Part shown: piece after piece, positions 17,623 to 26,621 of the stretch
Layout: each line of letters opens with the position of its first letter
How positions within the stretch are numbered: the stretch's first letter is position 1
Assembly (NCBI RefSeq): GCF_947494555.1
Contig: NZ_CANLVF010000001.1
Span: 1-64,000 of the forward strand
Length of the DNA: 64,000 nucleotides
From: an uncultured Roseibium sp.
GTDB lineage: Bacteria > Pseudomonadota > Alphaproteobacteria > Rhizobiales > Stappiaceae
Reading direction: 5' to 3'
Notes under the pieces: generated by a model
Databases searched by the model: none
Seen by the model: the letters and a program-made list of their open reading frames with translations, nothing else
What the model was told of the DNA's origin: nothing
Program-made: the position numbers and the translations under genes

Positions 17623-18422
17623 CAGTCGCCCTCAAACACCGGTTTTTCCTTGGCCGCAAAAGCTTCATAGGCACGGCGGAAATCGTTGCCCTGCATGCAG
17701 ATCGCCTGAGCCTGGGCTTCTGCCTCGATTGCCTGTTCAAGGCTCATTGACCATTCCTGGGCCAGCATCGTCTTGGTCATGGAATTGGCGAAGGTCGGAC
17801 CGGCCGCGATCCGTGCGGCAAGATCCATGGCGGCGCCTTCCAGTTCAGCCGCCTCGACAACCGAATTGAAGAACCCCCACGCGTGGCCCTCATCTGCCTT
17901 CATGGAACGTCCGAGATAAAGAAGCTCCGCGGCCCGGCCCTGACCGATGATCCTTGGCAACATGGCGCATGCGCCCATATCGCAGCCCGCAAGGCCGACG
18001 CGATTGAACAGGAAGGCAACCTTTGCCTCCGGGGTTGCGATGCGCAGATCAGAGGCCATTGCCATGATCGCGCCTGCTCCAGCGCAGATACCATCCACCG
18101 CCGCAATGACCGGCTTGCCGCATCCGAGCATGGCCTTGACCAGATCGCCGGTCATGCGCGTGAACGCCAGCAGCTCCTTCATATTCATGCGAGTTAGTGG
18201 TCCGATGATGTCATGGACGTCGCCACCAGAGCTGAAATTGCCGCCATTCGGGAGAATGACGACCGCGTGGACATCGTCCGCGTAGTGTAGATCCCGGAAC
18301 CAGTCGCGCAGTTCGGCGTAGCTATCGAATGTGAGCGGGTTTTTCCGTTCGGGCCGGTCCAGCGCGATCTGCGCGATGCCGTCTTCGATCCGGCAACGAA
18401 AGTGTTCGACGTTGCTACGCAT
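17622..18422 (-). CDS. Enoyl-CoA hydratase/isomerase family protein
   Basis: The 266-residue crotonase has the oxyanion-hole segments [15 protein letters not shown] and [21 protein letters not shown] use ATG 18422 ([15 protein letters not shown]), which matches the usual crotonase start. A longer frame to 18554 exists but would lie inside the MarR gene. It overlaps the MarR gene by 8 bp and touches the acyl-CoA dehydrogenase gene by 1 bp. Predicted role: hydration or ring hydrolysis in the alicyclic CoA part of the anthranilate route. Confidence 0.9.
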   Translation of the reverse strand: MRSNVEHFRCRIEDGIAQIALDRPERKNPLTFDSYAELRDWFRDLHYADDVHAVVILPNGGNFSSGGDVHDIIGPLTRMNMKELLAFTRMTGDLVKAMLGCGKPVIAAVDGICAGAGAIMAMASDLRIATPEAKVAFLFNRVGLAGCDMGACAMLPRIIGQGRAAELLYLGRSMKADEGHAWGFFNSVVEAAELEGAAMDLAARIAAGPTFANSMTKTMLAQEWSMSLEQAIEAEAQAQAICMQGNDFRRAYEAFAAKEKPVFEGD

Positions 18423-18885
18423 CCGCGCGCTCCTTCTCGGTGCTTTGGGCCAGGACACGCTCAAGAGTATCTGAGAGTGCCTCAAGGTCTTCGAATGAAA
18501 GACCGTCGAGCAAGGTATCAATCCAGCTTTCGTGATGGTTCGCCAGGCTTTCAAACTCTGACTTGCCTTTTTCAGTCAAACGCGCGACCTGAGCCCGCTT
18601 GTCACCGGGCACGGCAACTCGCTGCGCGAGGCCTTCTTCGGTGAGCTTGTCGACGATACCTGTGACGTTTCCGTTGGAAACGCGCAGGAAGCTGGAGAGG
18701 TCGCTCATCTTCAGCCCCTCCGGAAACCGCGCCAGGGCCGACATTACATCGAAGCGCGGCAGTGTCGTGTTGTGGCGGTCACGCAGGTTGCGGCGAATTT
18801 CAGCTTCAATGCCGTTCGACGTTTTCAGGAGTTTGAGCCAGACGCGAAGACGTGTCTTGGAAATAGGTTCTATCGCAGAGGTCAT
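18415..18885 (-). CDS. MarR-family regulator of the anthranilate operon
   Basis: The 156-residue winged-helix regulator has [40 protein letters not shown] and [20 protein letters not shown]. The start chosen is ATG 18885, whose A overlaps the SDR stop (ATGA). A longer frame to 18951 is less likely. MarR proteins of aromatic-CoA pathways (BadR/CouR-like) are released by the CoA thioester. The gene sits inside the operon it probably controls, through the palindrome at 21982-22007. Confidence 0.88.
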   Translation of the reverse strand: MTSAIEPISKTRLRVWLKLLKTSNGIEAEIRRNLRDRHNTTLPRFDVMSALARFPEGLKMSDLSSFLRVSNGNVTGIVDKLTEEGLAQRVAVPGDKRAQVARLTEKGKSEFESLANHHESWIDTLLDGLSFEDLEALSDTLERVLAQSTEKERADA

Positions 18886-19625
18886 AACTCGCCTCCCGAC
18901 AGGCTTATCGCCTGGCCGTTGATCGATCTCGCACCATGTGAACACAGCCACAGCGCGGATTCGGCAACTTCCTCTGCCTGGATGAAACGTCCCTGTGGAT
19001 TGTCCGCCTTGAGTGTGTTTGCCGCGTCCTCACGGCTCATGCCGGTCTTCGACATGATATTCTCGATCGATCTTTCGAGCATCGGCGTTTCAACGAAACC
19101 CGGGCAGATCGCATTGACGGTCACCCCGGTTTTGGCAAGTTCCCTGCCGAGCGCCCGGGTCAGGCCAACGACCGCATGCTTGGCGGCGCAATAAGCGCTG
19201 ACATAGGGATAGCCGCGCAGACCCGCCGTTGACGCGATTGCGATCAGCCTGCCCCAACCCGACGCCTTCATGTCCGGCAAGGCCGCTTGCCAGACGTTGG
19301 AAACGCCATAGAGGTTGACGGCCATCATGGCTTCCAGCATCTGCGGTTTCATTTTGGAGAAAGGCGTGCTTTCCGCAGCCCCGGCATTTGCGATCACGAT
19401 ATCGACAGGGCCTGATGACTCACGTGCCGCTTGAAAGGCGGTCTCAACGGCTCCTGCATCTGTCACATCGCAAAGCTGGTAGGGCAGCGACTGCTCGGCC
19501 AAAGGCTTTTCCGTTCGGCCGAAAATCGTCACCTTCGCTCCGTTTCGCGCAAGCAGCTGTGCGCAGGCTGCTCCCACGCCGCTGCCGCCGCCGGTCACGA
19601 CGATATGTCGATCCGACAGGCTCAT
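18882..19625 (-). CDS. Short-chain dehydrogenase/reductase (3-hydroxyacyl-CoA dehydrogenase-like)
   Basis: The 247-residue classical SDR has the cofactor motif [12 protein letters not shown] (11-22), NAGAAES and the active-site YCAAK after IASTAG. It overlaps the monooxygenase gene by 4 bp upstream and the MarR gene by 4 bp downstream. In this operon it would oxidise the hydroxyacyl-CoA formed by the enoyl-CoA hydratase. The substrate is inferred only from context. Confidence 0.88.
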   Translation of the reverse strand: MSLSDRHIVVTGGGSGVGAACAQLLARNGAKVTIFGRTEKPLAEQSLPYQLCDVTDAGAVETAFQAARESSGPVDIVIANAGAAESTPFSKMKPQMLEAMMAVNLYGVSNVWQAALPDMKASGWGRLIAIASTAGLRGYPYVSAYCAAKHAVVGLTRALGRELAKTGVTVNAICPGFVETPMLERSIENIMSKTGMSREDAANTLKADNPQGRFIQAEEVAESALWLCSHGARSINGQAISLSGGEL

Positions 19626-21919
19626 GCGCGAACGATCTCCGCATCGCGGTCGCTGAGACGCCAGGCCTGATCTCTGCCGGCAAGATAGGGCAGGGGCCAG
19701 TCGGTCGCATGCCTGTCTCCGATCCGGCAGGCTTCATGGAGCGTCCAGTACGGGTCGGCTAGATGCGGGCGTCCAACAGCGACAAGGTCGGCGCGCCCGG
19801 CCATCAGGATCGAGTTGGCGTGGTCGGCCTCGTAGATGTTGCCAACGGCCATTGTCTGGAGCCCGCCCTCGTTCCTGATCTGGTCAGAAAAGGGCGTCTG
19901 GAACATGCGGCCATAGACCGGCTTTGCATCCGGCGTCGTCTGGCCGGCGGAAACGTCGATCAGGTCAGCTCCGGCAGCGCGGAACATCTTCGCGATTTCG
20001 ACAGCATCTTCGGGCGTTATGCCTTCGCTTCCGACCCAGTCATTCGCCGAGATGCGAACCGACATGGGTTTTTCCGGTGGCCATACCTCCCGCATGGCCC
20101 TGAAGACCTCCAGCGGCCAACGCATCCGGTTTTCAAGGGAACCACCGTATTCGTCCGCGCGGACATTCGAAACGGGCGAGATGAACGAGGAAAGCAGGTA
20201 GCCATGCGCCGCATGAAGCTCGATCATGTCGAACCCTGCGCGCTCCGCCATCTCGGCCGAGCGGACGAACTGTTCCTTGATATCCGCCATTTCGGCTTGC
20301 GTGATCTCGCGCGGCGTCGCGTTGTTTGCCGACCACGGGATCGCCGATGCGGAGACCAGTTCCCAGTTGCCATCGGCAAGCGGCGCATCCATTTCCTGCC
20401 AGCCAATCTGGGTCGACCCCTTGCGCCCGGAGTGCCCGATCTGGCAGCAGATCTTTGCGTCCGTCTCGGTATGAACGAAGTCGGTCAGGCGCTTCCAGGC
20501 GGTCTCGTGTTCGGGAGCGTAAAGTCCGGGACAGCCTGGGGTGATCCGGCCTTCGGCACTGACGCAGGTCATCTCCACATAGACAAGACCAGCGCCGCCT
20601 TTGGCCCGTTCTCCGTAGTGGATCATGTGCCAATCGGTCGGGGCACCGTCAACCGCCTTGTACTGAGCCATCGGCGAGACCACGACCCGGTTCTTGAGCG
20701 GCATCTCGCGAAGCTTGAAGGGAGCGAACATAGGTGCGCGCACCGGTGCATTCGGTGACGCGCCGGATCGGTCCATGAACCACCTTTCCGCCGTTTCAAG
20801 CCATTTGGGATCGCGCAGTCGAAGATTCTCATGACTGATCCGTTGCGAACGGGTCAGTAGATTGTAGTTGAACTGGACTGGATCCTGGTCAAGGTAGCGT
20901 TCCACGTTCTCGAACCATTCGAGCGAGTTGCGTGCGGCCGATTGGAGCCTGAGCACTTCCAGGCGACGTTCTTCCTGATACCTTTCGAATGCGGTTTCCA
21001 TGTCCGGTTCGCTGTGGAGATAGTCGGCGAGCGCAATGGCGCTGTCGAACGCCAGGCGTGACCCGGATCCGATAGAAAAATGACCGGTGGCCGCGGCATC
21101 ACCCATCAGGACCACGTTCTCGTGGTACCATTTTTCGCAAATCACGCGCGGGAAGTTCATCCAGACCGCAGACCCGCGAAGATGGGCTGCATTGGACATG
21201 AGGTCGTGGCCACCGAGATACTTTTCGAAAATCCTTCGGCAGGTCTCGACGGTCTCTTCCTTCGACATGTCGGCAAAGCCCCAACCGTCCCAGGTGGGCT
21301 GAAGGCACTCGACAATGAAAGTCGCGGTGTTGTCGTCGAACTGGTAGACGTGCGCCCAGACCCAGCCATGCTCCGTCTTCTCGAAGATGAACGTGAAGGC
21401 GTCGTCAAATTTCTGATGGGTTCCGAGCCAGATGAATTTGCAAAGCCGTGTGTCGATATCCGGCTTGAAGACAGTCTCGTATTCGGTGCGGACCCTGGAA
21501 TTGATGCCGTCTGAGGCAACGACGAGGTCGTAGTCCTTGCGAAATGTTTCGGCATCCTGGAATTCGGTTTCGAACCGCATTTCTACGCCGAGTTCACGGG
21601 CACGTTCCTGCAGCAGGATCAGCATCTGCTTGCGGCCAATGCCTGCAAACCCGTGCCCGCCCGAGACCGTGCGCACACCGTTGTGTTCGACGGCAATATC
21701 GTCCCAATAGGCGAAGTGGTCGCGGATTGACTGGGTGCTGACCGGATCGTTGCCTTCCATCCGGCTGAGGGCGTCATCCGAAAGAACGACACCCCATCCG
21801 AATGTATCGTTTGCGCGATTGCGCTCGACAACCACAATCTCGTGCGAGGGGTCGCGCAGCTTCATGGATATCGCGAAATAGAGGCCGGCCGGCCCACCGC
21901 CCAAACAGGCAATCTTCAT
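19622..21919 (-). CDS. 2-aminobenzoyl-CoA monooxygenase/reductase-type fusion (FAD hydroxylase + Old Yellow Enzyme domain)
   Basis: The 765-residue bifunctional flavoprotein has two parts. Residues 1 to about 380 are a p-hydroxybenzoate-hydroxylase-like FAD monooxygenase: [10 protein letters not shown] at the start, then [15 protein letters not shown]. Residues from about 400 onward form an NADH:flavin oxidoreductase/OYE TIM barrel ([48 protein letters not shown]). This fusion is characteristic of 2-aminobenzoyl-CoA monooxygenase/reductase and of salicylyl-CoA 5-hydroxylase relatives. It hydroxylates and then reduces the ring of the CoA thioester. ATG 21919 follows GGAGGATCTG; a GTG at 21931 lies before that site. 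It is the first gene of the 13-gene operon. Confidence 0.9.
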   Translation of the reverse strand: MKIACLGGGPAGLYFAISMKLRDPSHEIVVVERNRANDTFGWGVVLSDDALSRMEGNDPVSTQSIRDHFAYWDDIAVEHNGVRTVSGGHGFAGIGRKQMLILLQERARELGVEMRFETEFQDAETFRKDYDLVVASDGINSRVRTEYETVFKPDIDTRLCKFIWLGTHQKFDDAFTFIFEKTEHGWVWAHVYQFDDNTATFIVECLQPTWDGWGFADMSKEETVETCRRIFEKYLGGHDLMSNAAHLRGSAVWMNFPRVICEKWYHENVVLMGDAAATGHFSIGSGSRLAFDSAIALADYLHSEPDMETAFERYQEERRLEVLRLQSAARNSLEWFENVERYLDQDPVQFNYNLLTRSQRISHENLRLRDPKWLETAERWFMDRSGASPNAPVRAPMFAPFKLREMPLKNRVVVSPMAQYKAVDGAPTDWHMIHYGERAKGGAGLVYVEMTCVSAEGRITPGCPGLYAPEHETAWKRLTDFVHTETDAKICCQIGHSGRKGSTQIGWQEMDAPLADGNWELVSASAIPWSANNATPREITQAEMADIKEQFVRSAEMAERAGFDMIELHAAHGYLLSSFISPVSNVRADEYGGSLENRMRWPLEVFRAMREVWPPEKPMSVRISANDWVGSEGITPEDAVEIAKMFRAAGADLIDVSAGQTTPDAKPVYGRMFQTPFSDQIRNEGGLQTMAVGNIYEADHANSILMAGRADLVAVGRPHLADPYWTLHEACRIGDRHATDWPLPYLAGRDQAWRLSDRDAEIVRA

Positions 21920-21981
21920 CAGATCCTCCACATGATGCGAGCCCCATCATTTCGATCAGCGAACCACGTTTCGAAATTTAC

Positions 21982-22007
21982 TTCAAGTCTAAAATTTCAA
22001 ACTTAAA
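21982..22007. promoter_or_regulatory. 26-bp imperfect palindrome upstream of the anthranilate operon (probable MarR operator)
   Basis: Half-sites TTCAAGTCTAAAA and TTTCAAACTTAAA are arranged as an inverted repeat centred on AAATTT; 20 of 26 positions agree with the reverse complement. It lies 63 bp before the monooxygenase ATG and after the LysR stop, in an AT-rich pocket. MarR regulators of aromatic-CoA operons favour such TTGAA-type palindromes, so the MarR encoded at 18415-18885 is the likely ligand. Confidence 0.62.
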
Positions 22008-22060
22008 ATAAATTCATTGACGCCGCTCCCCACTCACTCGTTCGGGTGAGCATCTGGGTG

Positions 22061-22966
22061 TTAGTCTTTCGGAACCTTGCGTGTGACCTGGCCGCGGATC
22101 CATGTCAGGAACTCGGCAACGGGCGGGGTCAGGTCTCCGGGCGGTGTTGCGAGATAGTAGTTGTGACCCGAACCGTCCTCGACACCCGACAGCGCAACGA
22201 GGCTGCCGGACGTGAGTTCGGTTTCGATAAGGTAGGTTGGCAGGATGGCCGCGCCCATACCGCTGCAAGCTGCTGCGATCACAAGTGAAAACTGATCAAA
22301 ATAGCTGCCGACCTGCACCTGGCCGGCTGCCTCTGGGACGGACTTTTGAAAGGCTTTCCACAGGTGCGGGCGCGAGGCCATGTGAAGCATGGGCATTTGC
22401 AAAATGTCCGCTTTTCTGTCGACCGGATACGCCTCTAGCAGATCCGGTGAGGCGACGGCGATCAGGTCCTCGGGGCAGAGGGGCGTCAGTTTTGCGCCAG
22501 GCCAGTCATTCGCGCCGAAGTGGATGGCGACATCAATGCCCTGTTCGACCAGGTCAAAAGGTTCCGTTCGGCTGTAGATCATGAGATCGAGGTTTGGCCG
22601 GCCTGATTTGAAACCGTTCAACCTCGGCACGAGCCAGCGGGCCGCAAATGTCGGCAGAGCCGCAATCGTCAGAAGTTCCTGGGTTTCTCCTGCCGCAACA
22701 GCCTGACTGATGGTTCGGCGCAGTCTCCCAAGATCGGAAAAGACGCTTTTTGCCAGAGCCTTACCTGCCTGGGTCAGCCTGATCCCACGGCCTTCCCGGC
22801 GAAAGAGCGCGGCACCTATCTGGTCCTCAAGTTCCTTGACCTGCCTGCTGACACCGCTCTGGGTCAGGCCGAGTTCTTCGGCCGCTGCAGTGAAGCTCTG
22901 GTGTTTCGCGGCGGCTTCAAAACAGCGCAGAACGGATATGCTCGGGATTGGAATGTCGCGGTCCAT
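22061..22966 (-). CDS. LysR-family transcriptional regulator (GcvA-like)
   Basis: The 301-residue LTTR opens PSISVLRCFEAAAKHQSFTA and has the helix-turn-helix ELGLTQSGVSRQVKELEDQI (about residues 31-50). A type 2 periplasmic-binding effector domain follows. The wording near the N-terminus and the C-terminal FLTWIRGQVT resemble the GcvA/amino-acid group. It is divergent from the saccharopine-dehydrogenase-family gene with 113 bp between starts, so that gene is the likely target. It could also affect the anthranilate operon just downstream. Confidence 0.9.
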   Translation of the reverse strand: MDRDIPIPSISVLRCFEAAAKHQSFTAAAEELGLTQSGVSRQVKELEDQIGAALFRREGRGIRLTQAGKALAKSVFSDLGRLRRTISQAVAAGETQELLTIAALPTFAARWLVPRLNGFKSGRPNLDLMIYSRTEPFDLVEQGIDVAIHFGANDWPGAKLTPLCPEDLIAVASPDLLEAYPVDRKADILQMPMLHMASRPHLWKAFQKSVPEAAGQVQVGSYFDQFSLVIAAACSGMGAAILPTYLIETELTSGSLVALSGVEDGSGHNYYLATPPGDLTPPVAEFLTWIRGQVTRKVPKD

Positions 22967-23079
22967 GATAAATCCGATGCATGAGTTTTAGTCATTGAAA
23001 CAACAATTTTTCAGGTGTTTTTGTGCTGGTCAAGGGCGGGTATTCTTCGCCGGAACAGTCTTTCGAAGGAAGAGCGCGG

Positions 23080-24135
23080 ATGCAGAAGATAGCGGTTCTG
23101 GGACTTGGCAAGGTCGGTACACTGGCGGGCGAACTGCTGCATGAAAGCGGCTTTCAGGTAACTGGTTTCGACGACACCGCGTCACACGATCTGCCGTTCG
23201 AGACGCGGCAAGTGGATGTCAGTAATTTGGAAAAGCTGAAAGACGTTCTGTCGGGCGTTGAAGCAGTCTTGTCCTGCCTTCCGTATTTTCTCAATGTCGG
23301 GGTTGCCAGCACCGCGCATGAACTCGGGCTGCACTATTTCGATCTGACGGAAGACGTGCCGACGACAAAGGCGATCATGGAAATGGCCCAATCGTCAAAG
23401 GGCCTGATGGCACCGCAATGCGGCCTTGCTCCGGGGTTCGTCGGTATCGTGGGTGCCAGTCTGATTGAGGAGCTCGACCAATGCAGGTCCTGCCGCATGC
23501 GAGTCGGTGCTCTGCCGCAGAACCCGGCCGGGCTGATGGGCTATTCCTTCAACTGGTCGCCGGAAGGCGTCGTCAACGAATACCTCAATGATTGCGAGGT
23601 GCTGGAAGACGGCGAGATAAAATGGGTCTCACCAATGGAGTGGATCGAGAAGATCGTCATAGGCGGCATCGAACTGGAAGCGTTCACGACCTCAGGCGGG
23701 CTCGGCACGATGTGTGAAACCTACAAGGACCGTGTGCCGAACATGGATTACAAGACCATGCGGTATCCGGGGCATGTGAAGCTGATGAACTTCTTCTTCC
23801 ACGAACTTCTGATGCGCGACCGGCGCCGGGAGGCCGGCGAAATTCTGGTCAATGCCAAACCGCCGGTCAGTGATGACATCGTCTATATTCATGTAGCTGC
23901 CGAAGGCGAAGCAGACGGGCGCATGCAGCGCCGCGAATTCGTAAGAGGCCTGAAACCGATGACAATTGCAGGAAAGGAGCGGACCGCCATTGCCTGGACG
24001 ACGGCGTCTTCCGTGGTTGCCGTTATCGAAATGGTGCGAGACGGAACACTTCCCGCGAAGGGTTTCCTCAAGCAGGAAGATGTTCCGCTGGACGTCTTTC
24101 TCAAGACCTCAAATGGTGCCCGCTACAATATGTAG
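23080..24135 (+). CDS. Saccharopine dehydrogenase family protein
   Basis: The 351-residue protein has an N-terminal Rossmann motif VLGLGKVGTLAGELL, SCLPYFLNVGVASTAHELGL and the C-terminal saccharopine-dehydrogenase domain (APGFVGIVGASLIEEL, YSFNWSPEGVVNEYL). The start at ATG 23080 follows AAGGAAG; codons further upstream (from 23023) look non-coding. Members act on lysine/saccharopine or related imino-linked amino acids. The divergent LysR suggests an amino-acid catabolic or salvage role. No partner lysine-catabolism genes are visible. Confidence 0.85.
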   Translation: MQKIAVLGLGKVGTLAGELLHESGFQVTGFDDTASHDLPFETRQVDVSNLEKLKDVLSGVEAVLSCLPYFLNVGVASTAHELGLHYFDLTEDVPTTKAIMEMAQSSKGLMAPQCGLAPGFVGIVGASLIEELDQCRSCRMRVGALPQNPAGLMGYSFNWSPEGVVNEYLNDCEVLEDGEIKWVSPMEWIEKIVIGGIELEAFTTSGGLGTMCETYKDRVPNMDYKTMRYPGHVKLMNFFFHELLMRDRRREAGEILVNAKPPVSDDIVYIHVAAEGEADGRMQRREFVRGLKPMTIAGKERTAIAWTTASSVVAVIEMVRDGTLPAKGFLKQEDVPLDVFLKTSNGARYNM

Positions 24136-24192
24136 GACAGGGTGACGCATTCTTTTTGCAAGCGTTTGATGCTCGTCGCGGCTGGCAGTGAC

Positions 24193-24606
24193 TTAGCTTG
24201 TAACGTTTTGATCGTAATAAAAAATCACCCTCAAGAAGCCACCGTCGACCCCTTTTTTGTCCGGCGCCAGCTGGACCGTCATTTGAAACTCTTCCTGGAT
24301 CTTGAAGGGATTCTTGACGGGTGCCCTTCCTGCATAGGCGCCGTCGTCATATTTCAGCTTCACCTTGGTGACCGGTTCGATGTTGCCGGCGAGATTGTCA
24401 CTCAGGTTGAAGGACTTGACCATGACGTGCTGGCTTTGGCTCACGGTGCAGCCGGGAATGTAAACAAAGCCGATCGCGACAACGCTCATGATGCCTGGGA
24501 CAAGAGCCGGAGCCTTTATCTCGCTTGCCGATATGTCGTCGATGAGGAACTCCCCAGGCTCATAGGGACCATAATCGTCGAAATTGAATGTTTGCGCCTG
24601 TGCCAT
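24193..24606 (-). CDS. Unknown 137-residue protein, last gene of the YcaO-TfuA locus
   Basis: I do not recognise the family. The protein has no signal peptide. It is acidic near the N-terminus (FNFDDYGPYEPGEFLIDD) and appears beta-rich in the second half (KVKLKYDDG..., ending GGFLRVIFYYDQNVTS). A single Cys is at IPGCTV. It is followed by the convergent saccharopine-family gene with a 57-bp gap and preceded by the 161-residue gene across 116 bp. Size and position would fit a substrate, carrier or structural protein for the YcaO-TfuA pair, but nothing in the sequence proves this. Confidence 0.7.
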   Translation of the reverse strand: MAQAQTFNFDDYGPYEPGEFLIDDISASEIKAPALVPGIMSVVAIGFVYIPGCTVSQSQHVMVKSFNLSDNLAGNIEPVTKVKLKYDDGAYAGRAPVKNPFKIQEEFQMTVQLAPDKKGVDGGFLRVIFYYDQNVTS

Positions 24607-24722
24607 GTGTTCACCCTTCGGCTTTTGCTGTGCGCGCCGTGCAGACAGTCAGCCTCCAGAGCAACGGAGGCCGCGCAGCGACTGCGATTTGATGCTTTTC
24701 AACCACGAACGAGTTGTCAAAG

Positions 24723-25208
24723 TCAGGAATTCAGGCGTCCTGACCTGTGCGCCATTTGCATGTTGGCGGCATAGGAGTTCGGAGACCTGCGTCCCGGCAG
24801 GTTTGCTTCCAGGATCAGCGTTTCCAGCAAGCCGTCCTCGACCGAGATTTCCGTAGTCCGGGTGAGTTTGTTCATGCGCCAGAATTTCATGGGGCGGTCC
24901 TTCGGCACATAGTTGCCCGGAAGGTCTTCACCCTCTCCCGAGACGACCATGAGTTTTGGTTTCGCCAGTTCGTAGTGGTTGCCTTCATAAATGTACGACT
25001 TGATCAATGCGATCTGCCGGTTGGGGGCGAACACCAGCTGGATGGAAATTCGGCTGAAATCATTGCCGCCGGTGTCGATCTTGACATCCGCGGCGCTGCT
25101 GCTCTTGATCCCGGAAATGTTCATGCCGACCAGAATGATCTCGGCAGGATCATAATACGGATCCGGTTGGATCATAGGAAGCTGATCATTCGAGTTCTCA
25201 TCGGACAT
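24723..25208 (-). CDS. Unknown 161-residue protein in the YcaO-TfuA locus
   Basis: I do not recognise the family. It starts at ATG 25208 and has a short polar, acidic N-terminus (MSDENSNDQLPMIQPDPYYD). Alternating hydrophobic segments suggest beta structure (AEIILVGMNISGI, RISIQLVFAP, ALIKSYIYEG). There is no Cys and no signal peptide. It ends in a basic polar tail (LPGRRSPNSYAANMQMAHRS). It lies 37 bp after the metalloprotease gene, so co-transcription is likely. It shares general character with the 137-residue neighbour but no clear sequence identity. Confidence 0.7.
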   Translation of the reverse strand: MSDENSNDQLPMIQPDPYYDPAEIILVGMNISGIKSSSAADVKIDTGGNDFSRISIQLVFAPNRQIALIKSYIYEGNHYELAKPKLMVVSGEGEDLPGNYVPKDRPMKFWRMNKLTRTTEISVEDGLLETLILEANLPGRRSPNSYAANMQMAHRSGRLNS

Positions 25209-25245
25209 TTGTTAGTCCCCCTTCTTTCTTCGTGTCACGCAAGGC

Positions 25246-26451
25246 TCAGGTTCGAACGACGATCTCTCGCCATTCCAGGTTTTCCATCAGGATATCGCCG
25301 GCTTCTTTTTCGCCCATCTCGTCGAACTGATCGGCTATTGCCGACCCGGCAACGGCGTAATTCAATGTGTTCGGATCAAGCGTGCTCCAAGATCGCGCAA
25401 TCGCCGATCCAAGCAGATCCCGGGCGTTTTCCAGCGTGGATTTTAAAAGAAAAGCGCGTGCTTCAAACGCTTCGGCAAAGCGGGCGTTGATCAACTCTAT
25501 TTCGTGGTGACCGAGTTCAAAGAGGCGGTCATGGCTTATGTCGTCAGGCAGGTCGACAAGATTTTTTTCCATCGCGCTTCGATGGAAGAGTTCCACCAGC
25601 GTGTCGAATATCGCGCCCGTGAAGGGTTTGGACAGGTCGTGAACAGCATCGCTGACCGTGCTCATTTTCCGGTCGTTGCACGCGGTGCGGATCTGACGGT
25701 CGCCTGCAAGTTCGGCAATGCGGTTCAACTCGTTCATCGTCAGAAGATTGCCGCGGGTCGATCGCAACAGCCGATCGAGCACACTGTCGAAATGAAGAAG
25801 CGAAATGAGCGCGATGAGGTCAGAGACACTCTCGTGGTAACCGAAATACTGCCTGTTCGCCTGCACGGTCGGCGTGCCCATTTCCGCGAAAATGAGCGCG
25901 TGACCGAATTCGTGGGCGATCACGTCGAAATTCAACGCATAGGGAAACGCGGCGTCCCGGTCATTCAGCTCTGTGCCGAATTCCATGTAACCGTAGCCGG
26001 ATTGTGCATTGTTCCAGTTGACCTGCGGGATGATCTCCAGACGTTCGTAAGTCTGCGAAAAGTGCCAGACGATTTCGTGTCCGAGATAGCTCTCCCAGAT
26101 GTCAAGGATGCGCCTGAGCGAAGCAAACACATGCGCGCTGACAAACTGGCGGCTCGATGGGTCGAGATGGTCGAAGTGCCCGTCCGGCCCAGCCTCGGCG
26201 GGTGGAAAAGCTGCGCCGACGAACGGTGGCTGAAAAGGATACTCGTAAACCGGTTTTTCAAATAGCGGATCGATCACGTACATGCGCCGATCGGCCGGAC
26301 CAGCCTGGATCTCGTCCGGCGGCGTGCTGATCCAGACTGTTTCAGGTTTTTCGTAGCCCTCCAGATGGGGGACCTGGGGGTAGATCAGAAATCGCGTTCC
26401 CAGACTTCCGGTCTCAGGTGAAACTGATTGCTGGTCCAGATAGAAACTCAA
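25246..26451 (-). CDS. Thermolysin-like (gluzincin) zinc metalloprotease without signal peptide
   Basis: The 401-residue protein has NFDVIAHEFGHALIFAE, with zinc ligands H180 and H184 and catalytic E181, then YHESVSDL with E207 and D211. This HExxH plus ExxxD arrangement is the M4/thermolysin layout. No signal peptide or propeptide is visible, so it is probably cytoplasmic or exported by a non-Sec route. The only usable start is TTG 26451 with GAGG upstream; the frame is open only to about codon -13. It lies between tfuA and two small unknown genes. It could process a YcaO-TfuA product, or be itself a modified protein. Confidence 0.8.
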   Translation of the reverse strand: MSFYLDQQSVSPETGSLGTRFLIYPQVPHLEGYEKPETVWISTPPDEIQAGPADRRMYVIDPLFEKPVYEYPFQPPFVGAAFPPAEAGPDGHFDHLDPSSRQFVSAHVFASLRRILDIWESYLGHEIVWHFSQTYERLEIIPQVNWNNAQSGYGYMEFGTELNDRDAAFPYALNFDVIAHEFGHALIFAEMGTPTVQANRQYFGYHESVSDLIALISLLHFDSVLDRLLRSTRGNLLTMNELNRIAELAGDRQIRTACNDRKMSTVSDAVHDLSKPFTGAIFDTLVELFHRSAMEKNLVDLPDDISHDRLFELGHHEIELINARFAEAFEARAFLLKSTLENARDLLGSAIARSWSTLDPNTLNYAVAGSAIADQFDEMGEKEAGDILMENLEWREIVVRT

Positions 26452-26621
26452 ATCGGCCTCGACAAAGCTGATGTAAAACCATCCGGTTCAAACAAGTCAG
26501 AATTAAAGGTGGAGCCTCGTTCAATCTTGGTGCGATACTGGTTTGTATTTCCTAGGTCGAACTTGACTATTTGGAGATCGGATCACCGTATGTATTTGTT
26601 ACTCTAGGTAATTCTTGGAGG

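Noticed and set aside
22983-23013. Possible LysR box (ATGA-N7-TCAT, TGAAA-N8-TTTCA) between the LysR and saccharopine-family genes
   Set aside because: The arms are only 4-5 bp and AT-rich; too weak to list as a site without conservation data.
24154-24171. Half of a LacI-type site (TTTTGCAAGCG) after the saccharopine-family gene
   Set aside because: The second half (TTTGATGC) does not match TTGCAAAA and the position is between convergent gene ends, so it is probably chance.
24193-24606. Resemblance of the 137-residue protein to AidA/PixA inclusion-body proteins (ending in an aromatic-D-x-x-V/T segment)
   Set aside because: Only the last few residues look alike; the central motifs of that family are not visible.
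26414-26482. Minus-strand 22-residue frame (MVLHQLCRGRFEFLSG...) upstream of the metalloprotease, as a possible peptide precursor
   Set aside because: It overlaps the start of the protease gene, has no ribosome site and shows no leader/core pattern.
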